NCBI GenBank assembly: GCA_003427395.1
Contig: BFEA01000026.1
Coordinates: forward strand, 4,898,288-4,939,920
Source: Chara braunii
Taxonomy: Eukaryota > Streptophyta > Charophyceae > Charales > Characeae
Direction of reading: 5' to 3'
DNA: 41,633 bases
Under the pieces are notes generated by a model. It made no database searches. It saw only the letters and a list, made by a program, of their open reading frames with translations, and was not told where the DNA came from. How positions within the stretch are numbered: the stretch's first letter is position 1; each line of letters begins with the position of its first letter. The translations under genes and the position numbers were made by a program. Below are positions 1-10,562 of this stretch, piece after piece.

Positions 1-90
<90 letters not shown>

Positions 91-91
91 A
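1..91. repeat. (TC)n followed by (AC)n microsatellite
   Basis: An uninterrupted TC tract to about position 66 passes directly into an AC tract. It runs off the left edge of the window, so its true length is unknown. Confidence 0.99.
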
Positions 92-855
92 TGTGAGCAG
101 TGTCAGCACGAATACCCTTACAAGGGTATCCGCCCTGTTTTCTGCAAGTGACAGAAAATTCAGGTAATTCGGAATTGTCGGGTGATCGCGCGGGTCGCCG
201 CGGTCGTTTGAGTGTAGGCTGAAGGTCATTTTGAATAGGAAGAGTGAGTGAGCACGCAGTTTTAAGGCGCGCGTGTGATTTTGTTTCCTTTGTGTTGATC
301 AGGGAGTCGGTGTAATTGACCGACTGAGTCTTATTTTTCTCTGATTAAACTAGGGATTTTTTAAAAAGGTTCCCCCTCTTTGCATAACGCGTTTAAATGG
401 CGGTAGGCTTGGTGCGTGGAATGGTGTGCGTGTTGACCACGGTGCAATTGGGGCCCGCCGGCGCAGACGTTTAGTGGCCGTAGGTATAAATGCAGGCTGA
501 GGAACGGCCCAGGGCGTTTCTTGGCCCTGAGCATTGCGCAACACCACTTCATATAGGATTTCGCGCCTGTTGGTTTCAGGCTTGGGCTTAGCCCTATAGG
601 TTACGATGTTTGACTTGCAAGGAGGAGGTACGAGGATCGAGGCCGACGGGCGGCGGCGTAGGAGCAATTAAACGTTGAAGGAATTGAGGGGTTGAGGGTC
701 CCGCAGGACTATCCTTTTTAGTTTTGCTGGGGGAGTCCGAGCTCGGGCCCGTTTGTTTCAATTTTTTATTGAATTTGTTTCTTTTTTTTATTACTTATTT
801 ATTTTATTTTGGTTCTATTTAAGCCGGTGCCGGTTCCGAGACCGACCGTGGCCCG
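92..855. other. No recognised gene or repeat
   Basis: I see only short open frames without recognisable protein character. The stretch near 750-820 is T-rich. Nothing here supports a gene call. Confidence 0.5.
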
Positions 856-917
856 GGAGCTTGGCTCTGAGGGTATACCACTGAGCTATTGGGGCACAGG
901 CCGGTATTTGAATCCCG
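856..917 (+). repeat. Possible tRNA-like SINE head
   Basis: A B-box-like sequence (ggtatttgaatccc, about 902-915) follows an A-box-like sequence (tggctctgagggtatacc, about 865) at roughly tRNA spacing. The opposite strand also carries an A-box-like tagctcagtggta, so orientation is uncertain. No body or tail of the SINE families seen elsewhere is attached. Confidence 0.3.
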
Positions 918-1476
918 ACGAACGGAATGGATGAGTAAAGTCGAGAGTCTTGGGCCACCACGGTGCGATGGGCCGGCGTGTGGCTCGTCCTTCGGGACAT
1001 CCGCCAAAGTGGAACGATATAGCGAGGAATGGCATGACCCATGAGTAGGGATAACACCTATAAATTAAGAAAGAGTCGACGGCCGGGCGCTTTTCTTTTC
1101 GGGCATACGACTGCCGACGGACCGCGAGGTGTCAAAGGATCGAGGTGATGTCAAGTAGAAGTGGTGATGGCAGACAAGATAGTGGGGTAACGGGCCTGGC
1201 TCAGCAGGATATGCGTGGCTTACTCGAGCGTTAGTGGAATCGGGCAGGCGAAGAGAGGATTTTGGGGCTCTGACGCCGGGCAAGTTAGATGGTGGCGTAG
1301 AATTTTGCCGTAAATTAGTGAGTTAGTCGGTGCAGAAGAAAGGTGCTGCGCAGAAACGACAAATGGAGGGTGAGGCTATGAGTGAAGGATTTTTACCTGA
1401 TTCTCGACAGGATCGAGCAAGATAAAATGTTAGGTGGGGGTCTTCGAAAGTTGTGAGATGAATAATAGGATTAGTT

Positions 1477-1873
1477 GTGGCAAGGAGGCGCTGGTTTTCG
1501 GACCCTGACAGCTTTGAGCTGCGCAAGAGGAGAATGGAAGCAGGAGAATGTATTTCCCCGAGTTCTAAGGGAAGATTCACTCTCGTATCAAACGGTTGGG
1601 AAGAGCGGGGACGAGGTAGTGCCGCTGCCGAATGGTGCCCGTCAATCCAGTTGCCCGATGGTTGCGATGGTGGACGTCTTGGCCAGAGTGACTGTTTTGG
1701 CCTTGTCAATCATCATGAAGAAGGGGGAAAGGACGAGAGGAGGGAGTGAGAGTGGAGACATACCTCAGTGAGCTGGTCGTGCGGGTTGAACCGAGGTACG
1801 ACCTGCGGCTGAAGGTATGCATTGACATGGTTCAGGAAGTGGCAACGCGAATGGCCTCGTTCTGGCGGTAGCC
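1477..1873 (+). other. Weak coding-like remnant
   Basis: An open frame at 1477-1749 with a mixed hydrophilic composition is followed, after a change of frame near 1735, by about 40 codons to a TAG at 1869-1871 (residues such as VETYLSELVVRVEPRYDL). The two pieces abut but do not share a frame. I recognise no domain. It could be a decayed exon or retroelement fragment, or chance. Confidence 0.18.
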
Positions 1874-4070
1874 TCGTAACTATTTTATCTGTGCCACTGA
1901 ACGTCGGAGTGGTAGTGCATCTTCCATGTTTTATCGAAAGGCACACTTCGCCTCTACTCGTCTCCAAAGAAAGAGAGAGAGGGAGCGGTGAGTACTTACC
2001 TAATAGAACCGATAAGGTGGGTTCACGCAGACGACGAGTTGCGAAGACAAACTGCGCTTGGGGTTGGGAAACAGTGCACAACTTTTCGGTATTGTGGGAA
2101 GTTCATCCTGATTTTTCTCATCCTATCATTAGAAACAGCGTGAGGCTGACATGAGACTTGATAGCTCACCTGTCCGGTCGAAGTACTGTTTACCTGATCA
2201 ATTGGAGTAGTGAGAAAGCGGGGCGCAGGGTCGGGGAGCGTACTGGGTAGCCGATGTGTTGTGCAGCCAAGTTGAGTAGAGAGACTTACCTTCTTGTGGT
2301 AAGATTGCGTTGCTCCATCGACACTCTGAAACTGAGCTTTGCGGCTGTTGGGGCGTGCCAAGTAGAGAAGCGGGCGTTGATTGATGGAGGGTTGCCAGTG
2401 ATGCTTCTGACTCATGATGTTGTACAACTGACCTCAGTCAGCGGGTCGGTTGATCGTATTGCTGCCAGTCTGGTGGACTGGCATTGATGACGAAGACTGA
2501 GGCTACTCCGGTCGATGACCAAAGCAGTCAGATTCAGTATAGGGACTGAGGGATTGTAAATCTGCCTGATCAATCGAACGAAGGATGCAAGCCGTGTGAT
2601 GTTGTTCCATTGGAACAGTGAAGAGAGGAGATAACTGCAGAATTTGAAGGGTTACCAACTGGTCGATGCAGGGCCTAGCCCGCCGTGTGGAACTGCAGTA
2701 GATATGTCGTAGAGGATGCGGATCTGACTGCTGTCCTGCGTATTCGTTGTCTGTCAGCCTGTGTAACAACGGACCGGCCATAAATGTGCAGACCCACCTA
2801 TTTTCAGGTGTGCTGCCCATTTCGATGACTGCGGAAGTGAAGGCCGGCAGCAGGGCACAGTAAGAAAGAGGAAAATGGGGGGGGGCTGAAGGCAGTTTGG
2901 TAAGAGAGGTAAAGGCCAGTTGGTTAGGAGGAACGGCGGGGTGTTCGTGGTGCTTCGGGGCACTTGTTGATGTTGTTGCTATCTGATGTGCTTGCCACTG
3001 TTGCGCTTTTTGCAGCTCAATAGTTGTGTACCCTGCTGCTCATTGCGGCCCCATTCTCTACTGCAACAGTTGTTGGGCTTACCGCGGGCTGCGACGTTGT
3101 TCTGAGCACGGCGACCGTTTGGATGGCAGGACTGCAGCTTCGGGTTGGGCAGTAAAGGGAGGCTGCTGCGACCGTTCGGGGGAGGTGATTGGGCTGCGAG
3201 GAAGACCGCTGCGGTAGCCTGGCGGGTGAGGCGGCAGTTACGTCCTTGGCTTGGGAATGGCCATCACTGCTGACTGTTGATGCACGGAGCAAGTTACTAG
3301 TGGTTCAATTGGAGTACTACTGTACTCTTGTTGCTTGTTGCAAACTCCTTAGGTGCTTCGGCTGTTGCGCTGCATGTATACGATCGTTGGGGCCGTGTGA
3401 CGGCAACTTGAGCCATGAGGAAAGGCCGTTGTCGCAGCTCGGAGGAGTGGTTGTGAAAGGGGGCTATTGATACAATTTGGGAGTTCGTCAGGAGGACCTG
3501 TTTCAGTAGTTTGACTTCGGAAATTGACCGAGCTGATTATGTTGGCCACCATTGCGGGGCCCTCAGACGAAAGAAGACTTCAAGGCCCTCTCCTACGAGT
3601 CTGAGTGCACCCCTCTTGGATCTGAGAGTCTCAAATCATTATTCTTCTGCCCTTCTTACTCTAAGTCTAATCTATTGGGTCTGAGAGGAAGGCGGCAAGC
3701 GGGATTGCAACCCATAGAACCGCAGCAAGACTTTGTGGGGAGTCCACCCACCGATTGCAGGAGCTCTGCCGGAACTCATGAGGAGTTCTGGAGGCAGGGA
3801 ACTGAAAGGTAATCATTGTTTCCCCTCTATAAACCCAGTTATAACCCCTATCTGTACATCTTTCTATGTTTTGACTGAGTATCTTGCGTGCACCCTGTAC
3901 TTTGACTTTAGCTTGACTTTCAGGACACACATCAGACTAAGTAAAGGAACGTATGTATAATGGTCGTTTCAGTTTCTTGCTTGTCAGAAAGCAGATTGTA
4001 ACAAAGGGTTGCATCAGGGGGAAGGCTGGGAGGAAGGCAGTTTTGCTTGTGTCTGATTGAGTCTTATAGG
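1874..4070. other. No recognised gene
   Basis: Mixed-composition DNA with many short overlapping frames on both strands and no domain, tRNA or clear repeat that I can identify. No copy of the hairpin loop of the array that starts at 4071 occurs here. Confidence 0.5.
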
Positions 4071-4898
4071 GTCAGGCATTGTTTCTAAGATGAATGGCCT
4101 GACTGTTGTGTTTTGTCCTGTTTTCTGAAGGGTCAAGCATTGTTTCTAAGACAAATGGCTTGGTCATTGTGTTTATTTAATCGTGTCAGGCATTGTTTCT
4201 AAGATGAATAGTCTGGCTACTTATTTTGAGGGGTATTGATTGCTTGAGTTTTGAGGACCAGACATTGTTTCTAAGATGAATGGTGTGGTCGCTGTTTATT
4301 TTGGGTGGTTTCTGAACAGTCTCTGGGTCTTGACCCATGGTACTCCGCTTTTTTTAGTGCTGAGAGAAAAGAGGTTGAGCATTGTTTCTAAGACAAATGG
4401 CTCAACTTTTTTTATTGTTTTATTCTGAGGGAGGTTAAGGCCAAAGGACTAGACATTGTTTCTAAGATGAATGGTCTAAGTCTGAGGCCACAGGACTGTA
4501 ATGAGAACAAAGGAATAGGATTCTCTATAATTATATATATATATATATATATGAGAACAAGGCTAGTCAGACATTGTTTCTAAGACGAATAGTCTGACTA
4601 TAGCCTTATCACAAATGAAGAGAGTATAACTAAGAGTTATAATTGAAGGTAACTTGGGCAGGCTGAGCATTGTTTCTAAGACGAATGGTTCACCCTTACG
4701 CTCACTTCTGAAGATTAAGTTCAGAGAAATATATACAACTTGGCTATTTAAACAGTTCAGAGCGCCTAAGCATTGTTTCTAAGACGAATGGCTTCGTCAT
4801 ATGCCCAAAGAAGAGTCTCAGAGAAGTTGTTGTGCAACCTGTTCGTGTATAACTAAGGCAAAGAGTTGGCATTGTTTCTAAGGCGAATGACCGAACTC
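4071..4898 (+). repeat. Array of ten hairpins with a conserved loop and covarying stems
   Basis: Ten copies of a 19-nt core (ATTGTTTCTAAGAYRAATR) start at 4078, 4139, 4192, 4264, 4381, 4455, 4573, 4669, 4772 and 4871. In each copy the bases on both sides pair with each other although the paired sequence differs between copies. Examples are GTCAGGC/GCCTGAC (4071-4077 with 4097-4103), GTTGAGC/GCTCAAC (4374-4380 with 4400-4406), TAGAC/GTCTA (4450-4454 with 4474-4478) and TAGTCAGAC/GTCTGACTA (4564-4572 with 4592-4600). The core also begins ATT and ends AAT plus one purine, so the helix can continue by three pairs past a bulged purine, leaving a 12-nt loop GTTTCTAAGAYR. Copies 4, 8, 9 and 10 have one mismatch or bulge each. 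Stems hold about seven G-T pairs and two A-C oppositions as read on this strand, which favours a plus-strand RNA. Start-to-start spacing is about 54-117 nt. No ORF spans the array. The function is unknown to me. Confidence 0.92.
4532..4552. repeat. (AT)n microsatellite
   Basis: A short AT tract lies between the sixth and seventh hairpins. The ten bases atgagaacaa occur on both sides of the segment that contains it (4501 and 4551). Confidence 0.95.
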
Positions 4899-5196
4899 AA
4901 TGCCCTATGTAAGCAGGGTATAAGGGGTTAAGATCATTAAGAGACAATGAACTATTGTTCGCCAAAGGTAATTTGGGTTGGTGAGAGTACTGACCTTTGT
5001 GGTTTGGCTTGCATGTGGCTGAGTGAGATTGCTACCTAGTCTGAGTTTCAGTTTGATAGGTAGTTCCTTTAGTGGTTCGCCACGTACTATAGCGATAGGA
5101 GTTAGATTCAATTCCTGCATTTTCTGTGATAACGGTTTTTTTTTTACTTAGATCAATTCTTGTATTTTCTGAGATCATTTATTATACTTGGGCTTG

Positions 5197-5466
5197 TATA
5201 AGTCTTGGTAAGTCACTTTTCCTACGGGAAGCGTTGCCGAAATTTCTGCAAATTCAAAGTTCAACTTGTCTGAATTTCATATATGGCTTAGTAAAAATAT
5301 GGGAAGTCTCCTTTCCTAAAGGGAGTGCTGCCCAATTTTTTGCTAATTCAGGGAGTAAGACAAAATTTGACTTTGGGCAGTCAAAGACTATTTTTGTTTT
5401 CATGTTTGGACTTTTATAAGTTTTGGAAAGACACTTTTTCTACGGGAAGCGCTGCCGAAATTTCTT
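5197..5466 (+). repeat. Three degenerate repeats around a tacgggaagcgytgccgaaa core
   Basis: Copies at about 5197-5256, 5289-5350 and 5413-5466 share a layout: a TATAAGT-like start, a pyrimidine-rich step, then cggGAAGCGYTGccg or gggAGTGCTGccc, then an AT-rich stretch. The bases flanking the small loop are complementary in each copy (CGG/CCG, GGG/CCC, CGG/CCG), but three pairs are weak evidence for a hairpin. An open frame of 97 codons runs through the repeats and I regard it as non-genic. Confidence 0.7.
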
Positions 5467-5490
5467 AGTTCAGAGGAGTTAGATTATATT

Positions 5491-5510
5491 CTGACAGGTG
5501 GCGACTCTGG
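5491..5510 (+). other. Possible LTR end and primer-binding site
   Basis: The string ctgaca, then gg, then TGGCGACTCTGG (5499-5510) resembles an LTR ending in CA, a two-base spacer and a primer-binding site starting TGG as required for pairing with a tRNA CCA end. From memory, TGGCGACTCT-type sites occur in some plant Ty3/Gypsy elements. If correct, the hairpin array and the three repeats would lie inside an LTR longer than 1.4 kb. I find no second LTR and no gag or pol in the window. Confidence 0.33.
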
Positions 5511-6154
5511 TAATCCACCCTGGATAGGGGAGATTCTGTCGTGAGTCTACCTTTCTTTGGGCACTGGCTTAGAGGTAGGCTTAGGCTTGGGTAAATAAAA
5601 CGAATTCTGGTGGGGTCGTGGCGTGGAGATTAGTCTCCACGGACTTATAGTTCTAGCTTGGTGAGTGACCTGTCTTATGTTACATGTCCTTTTAATCGTT
5701 TCGATTCAGGGTTTGGACTACATTCAGCTTGATCCCTTGAGGATCACCTTCTTTTATCACTGATAACAAATCGGTTGCTGATTCGTCGGTTTACGACTCA
5801 GTTCCAATTCACCCTCAATACGCAACCTAAAAGGCTTTAGCCCTCGTGATTTTATTGTTTGTTAAGGTTTCACCCGGACTTTTATTGAATGGTCATTTAA
5901 CAAAGGTGCTGAGTATTTAATTATGGTTGGTTGGACAGGAGGTTGGGGCTTGCATGACTAAAGTGAGGGGTATGAGTATAGAGAGTGGTTGGGATTGACT
6001 CCGCGTAGTGCATGAGCTTTTGTTTGACTCTTTGATGTGATTGCAGGTATGTTCTGTGATTTGGATTTTGGATTTGACTGCCTGCGATCACGCATATACA
6101 TATGGTTGTGAGGAGTCTCACAGTGACTGTGAGAAGTGATTGTCACAAATTTAC

Positions 6155-6157
<3 letters not shown>
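5511..6157. other. No recognised gene
   Basis: No convincing coding sequence. It could be the untranslated leader of a retroelement if the primer-binding site call just upstream is right. Confidence 0.4.

Positions 6158-6237
<80 letters not shown>
6158..6237. repeat. (AT)n microsatellite
   Basis: About 80 bp of uninterrupted AT. The open frames of alternating I and Y across it are artefacts. Confidence 0.99.
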
Positions 6238-6240
<3 letters not shown>

Positions 6241-6527
6241 GTGTTCATGTGGCCTAAGCGGGTCTCGCTTAAGGGTAAAAATCAAAGTTGCGACCGAGAG
6301 AGGAAAGAAAACCCCCTTTATATCGTTGTATGCTTCTTAGGGACTTCTTAGTCAGACGTTAGTCCTGGGCCTGGATTCGAGGTCCTTGTCGAGGACATCG
6401 CAGACTCCAGACTCTGCAAGGAAGGAACCCTCCCTCGCGCAGAGCCTATCTGCCCTGCCCGTCGAGACACCCAACCCTGAGGGCAGAAATGTCGCGAGGA
6501 CTGAACGGCATGTCCTTCAGCCGTTCA

Positions 6528-6556
6528 ATATCGTGAAGGGTAACCCCTCACGATAT
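6528..6556. other. Strong short hairpin
   Basis: ATATCGTGA (6528-6536) pairs perfectly with TCACGATAT (6548-6556). After one A-C mismatch, GGG pairs with CCC around a TAA loop. The motif ccttcagccRttcaatat occurs on both sides (6514 and 6561), so the hairpin may mark the junction of a small duplication. No U-tract follows, so I do not call it a terminator. Confidence 0.7.
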
Positions 6557-7836
6557 ATTCCTTCAGCCATTCAATATTGCGAGGCCGAAACTGCGATTAC
6601 CGCATATGACTAGCATCACCGGTTGATGTAGGAAAGGCTTGCAACCGCGCAACTTTATATTAAGTCATGGGCGCGATGTTTCGCCGTCCTAGTGTCTAGA
6701 GTTATGGGATCAAGGGATTCGTACATATGCATGAATGTTCAGGATCAGTATAGGTCGTAGGTGTCAATCGAAAAGGTTACCCAAGGTTGTGATTTTGGGA
6801 TAGGGAGGCCTTCGGCCTATTTTTGTTTTTTAGAATTTTATAGTTGGACGTTGTAGTCTGTGGCAGCCGTCAAATCAAACCCCTTGACTTATCTCCAGGC
6901 CCTAGATGATGGAGCTGGTCTCCAGGACCATAAGAGACGATTGCCACCACAGGTACGAACTTATGTACCACCCACTCTCCGCAGGGTGCAAAAGAGGGTA
7001 TGGTTCTCAACCGTACTTGGCGGTTTTCCAGCGTCGAGAGATAAACCCTCAAGGCGCGTGTCAGCCAACACTTGAGTGTCGAATGCGACCCTCGAGACTA
7101 ACGAGGACCGCATGAGCATGGGTACTACATAGCACGCCACCATTGCGACCGCTTGCGTACGTTTGCATTATAAGTCGATATGAGTTAACCCTGCGTATGC
7201 GTGATCTTATACCAAGCCTCATGCACGACGCTTATCTGATTTTCGCATCGGAGAGTTATGGTAACGGTCGTTAAGGGACTAGGAGTGTTGTCGCGTTGTT
7301 TGTCTGCGTCGTTTTGTGTATGTATGCGTATGGGTGTGTATTTTATTTCCTTGTGTTTGTTAGAGTAGTGTGCGCGTGGTGAGTGGGATACGTCCTAGTC
7401 GACCGACGACGGATCACGCTTGGGACTTCAGCCCCCCAAGATGTCGGTTCGCATACGGGTCCGATAGAGGCGTAATACCTCGCATACCCCCTATGCTACA
7501 GCGAACGAGAAACGCCTTCGGCTGGTCCACCTCTGCGATTGCAACTGATCAGCTTTCGTACTGTGGACTGGTAGCTCGACGTGGATACGCCCACCGAAGG
7601 GAGGTGACAGCTCCTGTAAGGTGGAGGTAAGTCGTGCCTCGCGTAGGCCCTGTCCTGTCGTAGGGGCTCACGAGAGGTATGGCTGGCGCACTCGTCCGGA
7701 GCGGCTTGCGGAAGCTCCGTGTACATTCTCGACGAGGATTCAGACCAACTCCTGCGTGACGCGGCCGGGAGGGTCTCGCGCTGCCTTGTGTAGTGCCGGA
7801 CCGATGCGCTCAACAGCGGGTTCGACCCTTCAACTC
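6557..7836. other. No recognised gene; one splice-donor-like site
   Basis: Several short frames with no protein character. A perfect donor-like GAG|GTAAGT lies at 7623-7631, where it also supplies the stop of an 86-codon frame (7370-7630). This is compatible with an exon end, but a single consensus match is weak evidence. Confidence 0.35.
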
Positions 7837-7883
7837 GATTCGAATGCATCTTGCCAGCTTAGCACGCAAGATGCATTCGAATC
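7837..7883. other. Perfect 17-bp hairpin abutting a (CT)n tract
   Basis: GATTCGAATGCATCTTG at 7837-7853 is the exact reverse complement of 7867-7883, with a 13-nt spacer. The right arm runs directly into the CT microsatellite. It may be a very young foldback or a palindromic repair product. Confidence 0.9.
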
Positions 7884-7908
7884 TCTCTCTCTCTCTCTCG
7901 CTCTCTCC

Positions 7909-7957
<49 letters not shown>
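7883..7957. repeat. (CT)n microsatellite, slightly interrupted
   Basis: A CT tract with three short interruptions. Frames of alternating S and L residues across it are artefacts. Confidence 0.98.
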
Positions 7958-7959
<2 letters not shown>

Positions 7960-8220
7960 CGCTACCCAAAGATGGAAAGTGCAAGACGACCATCTTTGTT
8001 TTTCAATTTCTTTTTTTTTTGCAGACGAATGTCAAAATTTTTTGTTTTGTCTTTTTTTTTTCCCGATGTGTACCTACTGGTAGCTCGAAGTTCGGCAAGG
8101 TTCGGGATACCGGTAGGCTGAGCCACGGGCCTTAACAACCGCTAGGTACTGGTGGTTTAAAAGAAAGCTTAAAGCACAACTGTTTTGTTTTGTTTTGTTT
8201 TTCACAGACATCTTTCTTAG

Positions 8221-8429
8221 TCTTTTTTTTTTTTTTTTTTTTAACATCTTCTTATGAGGAAAAACCTGCTTAACGAGGCGACAAGAGCCGCCCCGATAAG
8301 TAGGCCCAGCGTTAAAGGCTCCATCTATTGTTGGGGAGCTGCACCTGCTGGAAATCGGGTTCAGCATCCCTGTACAATGATATGATGTGTATTAGCTGGA
8401 AATCGGGTCCAGCGTCCCTTTACAGTGAT
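8221..8429 (+). repeat. SINE 3' part with duplicated terminal hairpin
   Basis: A T-run (8223-8242) is followed by a body containing ggctccatctattg and gtggggagctgcacctgctgg-type sequence (about 8317-8350). Two copies of the conserved 3' hairpin then follow (8347-8365 and 8395-8413), each with a cagtgatRtg-like extension. The copy at 14190-14412 carries the same doubled end, so this is a subfamily. I cannot find a tRNA-like head upstream, so the copy is probably 5'-truncated. Confidence 0.75.
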
Positions 8430-9111
8430 GTGTGGATATGGCATACTTTGCATCCAATACTATCTGTATATGTTCGCCAATCAACATATGTCGCATGAAG
8501 GGAAAACTGTATCCACTATGTTTACCGGATCGCGGTAAAGAGCAGAGGCATTGATTACTTCCTCACTCAAGGGAAGGACTGACCTCCTGCCCATACAACC
8601 CAATCCTATCAATCTAACCAAACATATGTGTGCAGTGCAAACCCTGGCTATGTCATTTGTGTTTATTATTTATGCCATCCCAATCAGCAAGCAGCAACAC
8701 CAGAAACCCTAATCAACCCCAAGCCAGGTACTCTTGCTCAACCAATAGAACACAATTATAAAAAAGAATCACCCATGCGATTGAGCAAACGATTAGGGTT
8801 AGGGAACCTCATAACCCTTGACAGACGGAATCCAGTCCCCCCCCTAACCCACCCCCACCAACGGCAAAACTTGTGTGCCATGGTGACGCAAATCCGCCAG
8901 CACCACAAGTGTCATCGAAGCAGTCGCCCTCGCTCCCAATGTCGTTGTTGCTAACGCCGATCTTGCAAGTGTTGTGGTTATTATCATTTCTCATGTTGTT
9001 GTTGGTGGTGTAGCCATCGTCGTTGATGGCATTATTTTCCTTATTGTTGTCTTTGATTCAATCTTCAAGTTGTTGTTTTTTTTGTGGTGTTTCCACTATT
9101 ATCTTTGGCGG
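8430..9111. other. No recognised gene
   Basis: Unrecognised DNA. The frame that begins at 8974 is open for 189 codons, but its first half is hydrophobic low-complexity sequence and its second half is the complement of the better coding-like frame at 9112-9427. Confidence 0.4.
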
Positions 9112-9427
9112 TCAACCAATCACCCACCCTTCATAAGCCACCGCCATTTGTGGAGAGGCTGGAAGAAGTTGCCATTCTTCATGCCCTCCCTGCATGTAGC
9201 CCTCCTCAAGTGGCAGTTGGCCTTGTTCGCGCAACCTCGCCTCCAAAGCTGCGCACAGATCACGCCCTTCGTCGAAAATATTGTAGCAGCGCTGCATGAG
9301 GGTATCCGCTTGTCGCCAATCGATGAACGCATCCAACCGAGGAGCCGGCCCCTCCTCCAACTCCCAAATAATGTCCAACATGCTTTCCATCATCTCCTCC
9401 TGGCAAGGGACCAGCGCGGCTGCCCCT
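9112..9427 (-). other. Possible coding exon remnant, unknown product
   Basis: A minus-strand frame is open from the T-rich SINE body at about 9421 down to a TGA near 9112, with a first Met codon at 9393. The protein is acidic and amphipathic and contains WELEEGPAPRLDAF and RDLCAALEARLREQ. Its composition looks more like real protein than the opposite strand. A donor-like GAAG|GTGGGT lies about six codons before the stop, so the exon could end there. The upstream end is cut by the SINE at 9421. I recognise no domain. Confidence 0.35.
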
Positions 9428-9528
9428 TTTTTTTCTTTTTTTTCTTTTTCTTATGGGAACAAGGCTCCAATCTATTCATGGGGAGCAGCCCGTGCTGGGA
9501 ACCGGGCCCAGCGTCCCATATGGAAATT
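9421..9528 (+). repeat. SINE 3' part, G-C stem variant
   Basis: A T-rich tract is followed by ggctccaatctattc, a ggggagca-type block and the 3' hairpin GCTGGG-AACCGGG-CCCAGC (9494-9512), then gtcccatatggaaat. The copy at 22665-22951 is the same variant. No tRNA head is attached. Confidence 0.8.
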
Positions 9529-9636
9529 TACATCGAATTTTGATAGTTTGAGATACAGGGGCCATTACCCGGCTTGGCTAAGAAAAATTAGAGCTACTTA
9601 GGAAATTACTACGACAAACTTCATAATTGAGCAAAA

Positions 9637-10000
9637 TTCAGAAAACGACTCAGAAGCCCCCCATCAATCCTCTTTACCTCACTCTGGCAAGACTTACTGC
9701 AGCAGAGCCACCATCTCCGTTGTTGTTGTACCCTATTTCCATCCTACCATCTAGCCCCCGCACTAGTAGGACGCTTGATATCCCACCATCTACTTCTTCC
9801 ACTCACCTCTTTTTTTCACCATTCAGAAAAAAACTCAAGCACCCCCAATCCATCCCTTGTACCCCACTCCGGCAAGACTTACTGCAACAGAGCCACCATC
9901 TTCGTTGTTGTTGTACCCTATTCTCGTCCTACCAGCTAGCCCCCTTACTAGTAGAACGCGTACTATCCCACCTTCTCCTTATCCCACTCACCTCGGTCTC
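9637..10000 (+). repeat. Tandem duplication, about 185-bp unit
   Basis: Two diverged units start at attcagaaaa (9637 and 9822). Both contain the segment ggcaagacttactgcarcag (near 9687 and 9871) and the segment ccgttgttgttgtaccctat or its close variant. A third, much weaker relative lies near 10905. The long serine- and proline-rich frames here follow from the repeat. Confidence 0.8.
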
Positions 10001-10562
10001 TTGAGAAAACGTCTGAGCAATACGAAAAACCTGGAAATAGACCGCATAGGTCCTACAAATGCTCAAAAACCCTTGAAATCCCTAACAAACCCTTCCAAAG
10101 CACTCCAACACAGTTCTACTCCCGGTCGAGCTCTTCCAGGTCTCACACCCCCACATCCTGCTGGGTTACAGGGCAACATAACTCACCCCAGCTCCGACCA
10201 GCGCCGTCCCAACAGCAACCCTTAGTTGTCCCATGGAATGCCCACCCCAAAGCATCCCCAGATCTCTCTACCAGGCGTCACGCTCCTGCATCAGCAGGTC
10301 ACAGGGTAACAACCCAGCACCGACCAGCATAGTTCTGGCATCGAACAGCCACAGGTCACTGAGTATAACAGCATCGAAGCCACCTAAGAAAAGTTGCTAG
10401 GAATCCCCAGAGTCCAAAATTTTTCTTAAGACCACCAATCATGGTCAACCCTGAGATCTCTTTTTTGAGATTTTTTTTTCAAAAGATCAAACCAGTAGAC
10501 AAGCAACCTAACCCAATCCCATAATGGTTAAAAGCAGACTTCAACTATTTGTCTGTCTTCGA

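Noticed and set aside
4071-4898. CRISPR array
   Set aside because: The repeated core is regularly spaced only roughly (54-117 nt), the flanking stems are self-complementary and differ with the copy, there are no cas genes and the context is eukaryotic.
6136-6351. Frames of alternating I and Y residues
   Set aside because: Translation of an (AT)n microsatellite.
9627-10225. Two frames of 125 and 122 codons
   Set aside because: They follow the tandem duplication and both are Ser/Pro/Leu low-complexity sequence.
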